Shown piece after piece: positions 9,715-11,215 of a DNA stretch of 11,215 nt (its first letter is position 1; the number at the start of each line of letters is the position of its first letter). A program made the translations under genes and the position numbers. The stretch is taken from positions 1 to 11,215 of the forward strand of contig NZ_JALAGT010000070.1 of NCBI RefSeq assembly GCF_022712295.1, read 5' to 3'. This DNA is from Galactobacter sp. (GTDB lineage: Bacteria > Actinomycetota > Actinomycetes > Actinomycetales > Micrococcaceae). Under the pieces are notes generated by a model. The model had not been told where the DNA came from. It saw only the letters and a program-made list of their open reading frames with translations, and searched no databases.

Positions 9715-9740
9715 CGGGCTCAACAGCCCGTAGCTTCGTT
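9715..9740 (+). other. Short GC hairpin with partly T-rich tail
   Basis: CGGGCT (9715-9720), loop CAAC, AGCCCG (9725-9730), followed by TAGCTTCGTT. It could be a weak attenuator in the riboswitch leader, but the tail has only 5 T in 10 bases and none in a run longer than two. Confidence 0.35.
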
Positions 9741-9742
9741 CA

Positions 9743-9774
9743 CCCTCCGCCGGCGGACGCCCGTCGGCGGAGGG
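9743..9774 (+). other. Very stable leader hairpin, 14-bp stem
   Basis: CCCTCCGCCG (9743-9752) pairs perfectly with CGGCGGAGGG (9765-9774). One G-U and three further G-C pairs extend the stem to a 4-base loop ACGC (9757-9760). Purines (AGAGGGAG) follow, so it is not an intrinsic terminator. It may be a spacer or folding checkpoint that brings the aptamer close to the ribosome binding site. Confidence 0.6.
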
Positions 9775-9814
9775 AGAGGGAGCAGCCCAGCACGCGGAGC
9801 AATCAACCTTCTGG

Positions 9815-9841
9815 ATGGTGCGGACGAGAGGCGAGCACCAT
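9815..9841 (+). promoter_or_regulatory. Start-codon sequestering hairpin with ribosome binding site in the loop
   Basis: ATGGTGC (9815-9821) is perfectly complementary to GCACCAT (9835-9841), so the first two bases of the start codon (9840-9842) lie in the stem. The ribosome-binding GAGAGG (9826-9831) lies in the 13-base loop. The left arm overlaps TCTGGATGG (9810-9818), which can instead pair with the 5' P1 strand of the SAM aptamer. Confidence 0.55.
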
Positions 9842-11114
9842 GACCGCACAGGCAGATCAGATCACCCCGACCAAGCGAGCCGAACCGACCCGAACCCCCT
9901 GGGCCGCCACAGCCGAACGGAGCGCCACCGCGAACGCGGAGGAACTGGCCAGGGTGACGGCCGCGGCCACAAGGGTGGCTCAGGAGCTGGACCAGGACGC
10001 GCTGGAACGCGACCGCGCCAACGCCGAGCCGCACAAAGAAGTCGAGCTGCTGCGCCAAGCCGGGCTGCTCACCTTGCTGGCCCCCACGGAAGCCGGCGGT
10101 GGAGGCGGTCACTGGGAATCCGCATTCCAGGCCATTCGCATCATCGCCCGGGCCGATGCCTCGATCGCGCAGTTGCTGGCCTACCACTACGTCAACCAGG
10201 CGGGCATCGGCTTCTACGCTGCGCCAGAGGACCAGGCGGCCTGGTGGGAACGTGCCGTGGACGGCGCCTGGCTCTGGGGTGATTCGGTCAACCCCACCGA
10301 CCCCGACCTGCTGCTGACCGAGGACCCCGCAGGCGATGGCTGGCGACTCAACGGAGCCAAACGCTTCTCCACCGGCTCCTCCGTTGGCGAGGTCATCATC
10401 GTCAACGCCCTGGTTGCCTCCGGCCGCCGCACCGGGGAGGTCCTGGCCTTCGTGCTGGAAACCGACCGCGCCGGACTGAGCCTCGGTGGGGACTGGGACA
10501 ACCTGGGACAGCGTCTCACCGCGTCCGGGTCGGTGCACTACGACGACGTCGCCGTGACCCCGGCAGACGTGCTCGGCCCGGTCACGGACGAACCGGTCTC
10601 CACCCTGCTGACCCCGGGCCTCCAACTCGCCTTCGGCGGCTTCTATCTCGGCGTGGCAGAGGGCGCATTGACTCGGGCCCGTGAACTGCTGCTCGGCCGG
10701 CGCAATTCGTGGTTCCTCTCCTCGGCGGACCGCTACTCGCAGGACCCCTTGTTCCAGGCCAAACTGGGCCGCTACAAGGCCCGCATCAGCGCGGGCACGG
10801 CGCTCGCCGAGCGGATCTTCCCGCGCTTCGATGCGCTGCTCTCCCGCGATACCGAGGTCACGTCGGAGGCCAGGTGGGCGCTGGCGGAGGAGATCGCGGA
10901 GCTCAAGGTCGTCGCCACCGAGACGGCACTGGATGTCACGCAGGGCGTGTTCGACCTCACCGGTTCCTCCTCCACCGCCAACGAGGTGGGTCTGGACCGC
11001 TACTGGCGCAACGTGCGCACCCACTCCCTGCATGACCCGGTGGACTACAAGGCCGTGGAGGTGGGTGCCTACTACCTCGACGGAACCACCCCGCCGCTGT
11101 CCCTGTACACGTGA
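9840..11114 (+). CDS. DszC/SfnB-type flavin-dependent monooxygenase (acyl-CoA dehydrogenase fold), 424 aa
   Basis: A protein of the acyl-CoA dehydrogenase fold in the group of reduced-flavin monooxygenases that oxidise organosulfur compounds (dibenzothiophene monooxygenase DszC, dimethylsulfone-utilisation protein SfnB). The best diagnostic is RNVRTHSLHDPVDYK (390-404), almost identical to the DszC C-terminus. AYHYVNQ (114-120), NGAKRFSTGS (171-180) and the YLGVAEGAL helix also fit. By recalled DszC numbering, Y96 and H391 are kept (Y115, H398), while H92 is Q111 and N129 is D148, so the substrate probably differs. The start at 9840 has GAGAGG 8 bases upstream; a longer in-frame start at 9645 would run through the structured leader. 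A SAM riboswitch precedes it, placing it with sulfur acquisition. It is followed after 57 bases by another plus-strand gene. A two-component flavin reductase partner would be needed and is not in view. Confidence 0.88.
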   Translation: MTAQADQITPTKRAEPTRTPWAATAERSATANAEELARVTAAATRVAQELDQDALERDRANAEPHKEVELLRQAGLLTLLAPTEAGGGGGHWESAFQAIRIIARADASIAQLLAYHYVNQAGIGFYAAPEDQAAWWERAVDGAWLWGDSVNPTDPDLLLTEDPAGDGWRLNGAKRFSTGSSVGEVIIVNALVASGRRTGEVLAFVLETDRAGLSLGGDWDNLGQRLTASGSVHYDDVAVTPADVLGPVTDEPVSTLLTPGLQLAFGGFYLGVAEGALTRARELLLGRRNSWFLSSADRYSQDPLFQAKLGRYKARISAGTALAERIFPRFDALLSRDTEVTSEARWALAEEIAELKVVATETALDVTQGVFDLTGSSSTANEVGLDRYWRNVRTHSLHDPVDYKAVEVGAYYLDGTTPPLSLYT

Positions 11115-11125
11115 TCCTCACGTGT
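11107..11125 (+). repeat. Inverted repeat across the monooxygenase stop codon
   Basis: ACACGTGA (11107-11114), a 3-base spacer TCC, then TCACGTGT (11118-11125): perfect 8-bp arms, each containing the CACGTG palindrome. The left arm ends exactly on the TGA stop. As RNA it would form a tight hairpin between two co-directional genes; as DNA it could be a paired protein-binding site. Confidence 0.55.
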
Positions 11126-11171
11126 GAGACCCAGCGCCAGCGCTGACCCCCGACCACGAACAAGGACGACG

Positions 11172-11215
11172 ATGACGATCACCGACACCTCCCGCTCCAC
11201 CGACCAGCCCAACCC
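11172..11215 (+). CDS. Start of a downstream gene (3' end outside window)
   Basis: ATG at 11172 with AAGGA at 11162-11166, 5 bases upstream, opens a frame reading MTITDTSRSTDQPN to the window end. Only 14 codons are seen, so the product cannot be identified. It is 57 bases after the monooxygenase stop on the same strand and is probably in the same SAM-controlled operon. In comparable operons the next gene is often another flavin monooxygenase or transporter component, but nothing here proves that. Confidence 0.6.
   Translation, partial: MTITDTSRSTDQPN

Larger units (their letters stand above)
9340..9839 (+). other. 500-base gene-free stretch: terminator, then riboswitch leader
   Basis: No open frame here looks like protein, despite several long shadow frames. 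It contains the terminator hairpin at 9362-9398; about 155 bases (9401-9556) that should hold the promoter of the downstream operon but show no convincing -35/-10 pair (CAAGAT at 9543-9548 is a weak -10); the SAM aptamer at 9557-9649; a run of hairpins at 9654-9774; and a start-codon hairpin at 9815-9841. Confidence 0.75.

Noticed and set aside
9715..9740. Intrinsic terminator in the riboswitch leader
   Set aside because: The hairpin is good but the tail has no T-run; kept only as a hairpin, not called a terminator.
9645..9839. In-frame upstream extension of the monooxygenase (start at 9645)
   Set aside because: The added 65 residues are Arg/Ser/Pro-rich with no family similarity, run through the riboswitch leader hairpins, and the 9840 ATG has a proper ribosome binding site.
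9454..9843. Open frame of 129 codons over the leader region
   Set aside because: Low-complexity Arg/Gly/Pro translation, no recognisable domain, and it covers the SAM aptamer and hairpins; a by-product of high GC.
9720..11033. 437-codon minus-strand frame opposite the monooxygenase
   Set aside because: Gly/Arg/Val-rich shadow of a clearly conserved coding frame on the other strand.

Overview
The window is GC-rich, densely coded DNA from an actinobacterium. A Micrococcales-type genome is likely, but genus cannot be assigned by eye. Three things support this: strong G/C bias at third codon positions; a gene trio (PiT phosphate transporter, small two-helix membrane protein, DUF3349 protein) in the same order as Rv0545c-Rv0544c-Rv0543c of Mycobacterium tuberculosis; and an 11-base-periodic GTTCA repeat of the kind that binds PhoP in actinomycetes. 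I see no phage, IS, CRISPR, tRNA or rRNA signature.

Layout. Bases 2-3475 (+) hold a large SWIM-SNF2 helicase, cut at its 5' side by the window edge. It ends stop-to-stop against a minus-strand block at 3476-7190. In transcription order that block is an aldo/keto reductase of the YghZ/Gpr type, a dienelactone-hydrolase-family protein, then after 136 bases (with the PHO-box-like repeats) the PiT transporter, the two-helix protein and the DUF3349 protein. From 7436 everything is on the plus strand: a divergent cysteine-synthase-family PLP enzyme, an SDR oxidoreductase coupled to it through an ATGA overlap, a hairpin terminator, a 500-base gene-free stretch, a DszC/SfnB-type flavin monooxygenase, and the first codons of another gene.

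The most informative non-coding element is in the gene-free stretch at 9340-9839. Bases 9557-9649 fold as an S-adenosylmethionine riboswitch of the SAM-I clan: P1, a kink-turn-bearing P2, P3, the GCAACC core, and a loop pseudoknot. It lacks the P4 arm of classical SAM-I. Its 5' P1 strand is also perfectly complementary over 9 nt to bases 9810-9818, just upstream of the monooxygenase ribosome binding site. Those bases can otherwise pair with the start codon. This gives a readable model in which SAM shuts off translation of a sulfur-scavenging operon.

Working together: 7436-11215 looks like a sulfur-related neighbourhood (PLP enzyme with an O-acetylserine-sulfhydrylase fold, SAM-controlled DszC-like monooxygenase). 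3476-5348 looks like a phosphate-uptake operon. 5409-7190 is a small-molecule carbonyl/ester metabolism pair. These functional groupings are inference from family membership and position.
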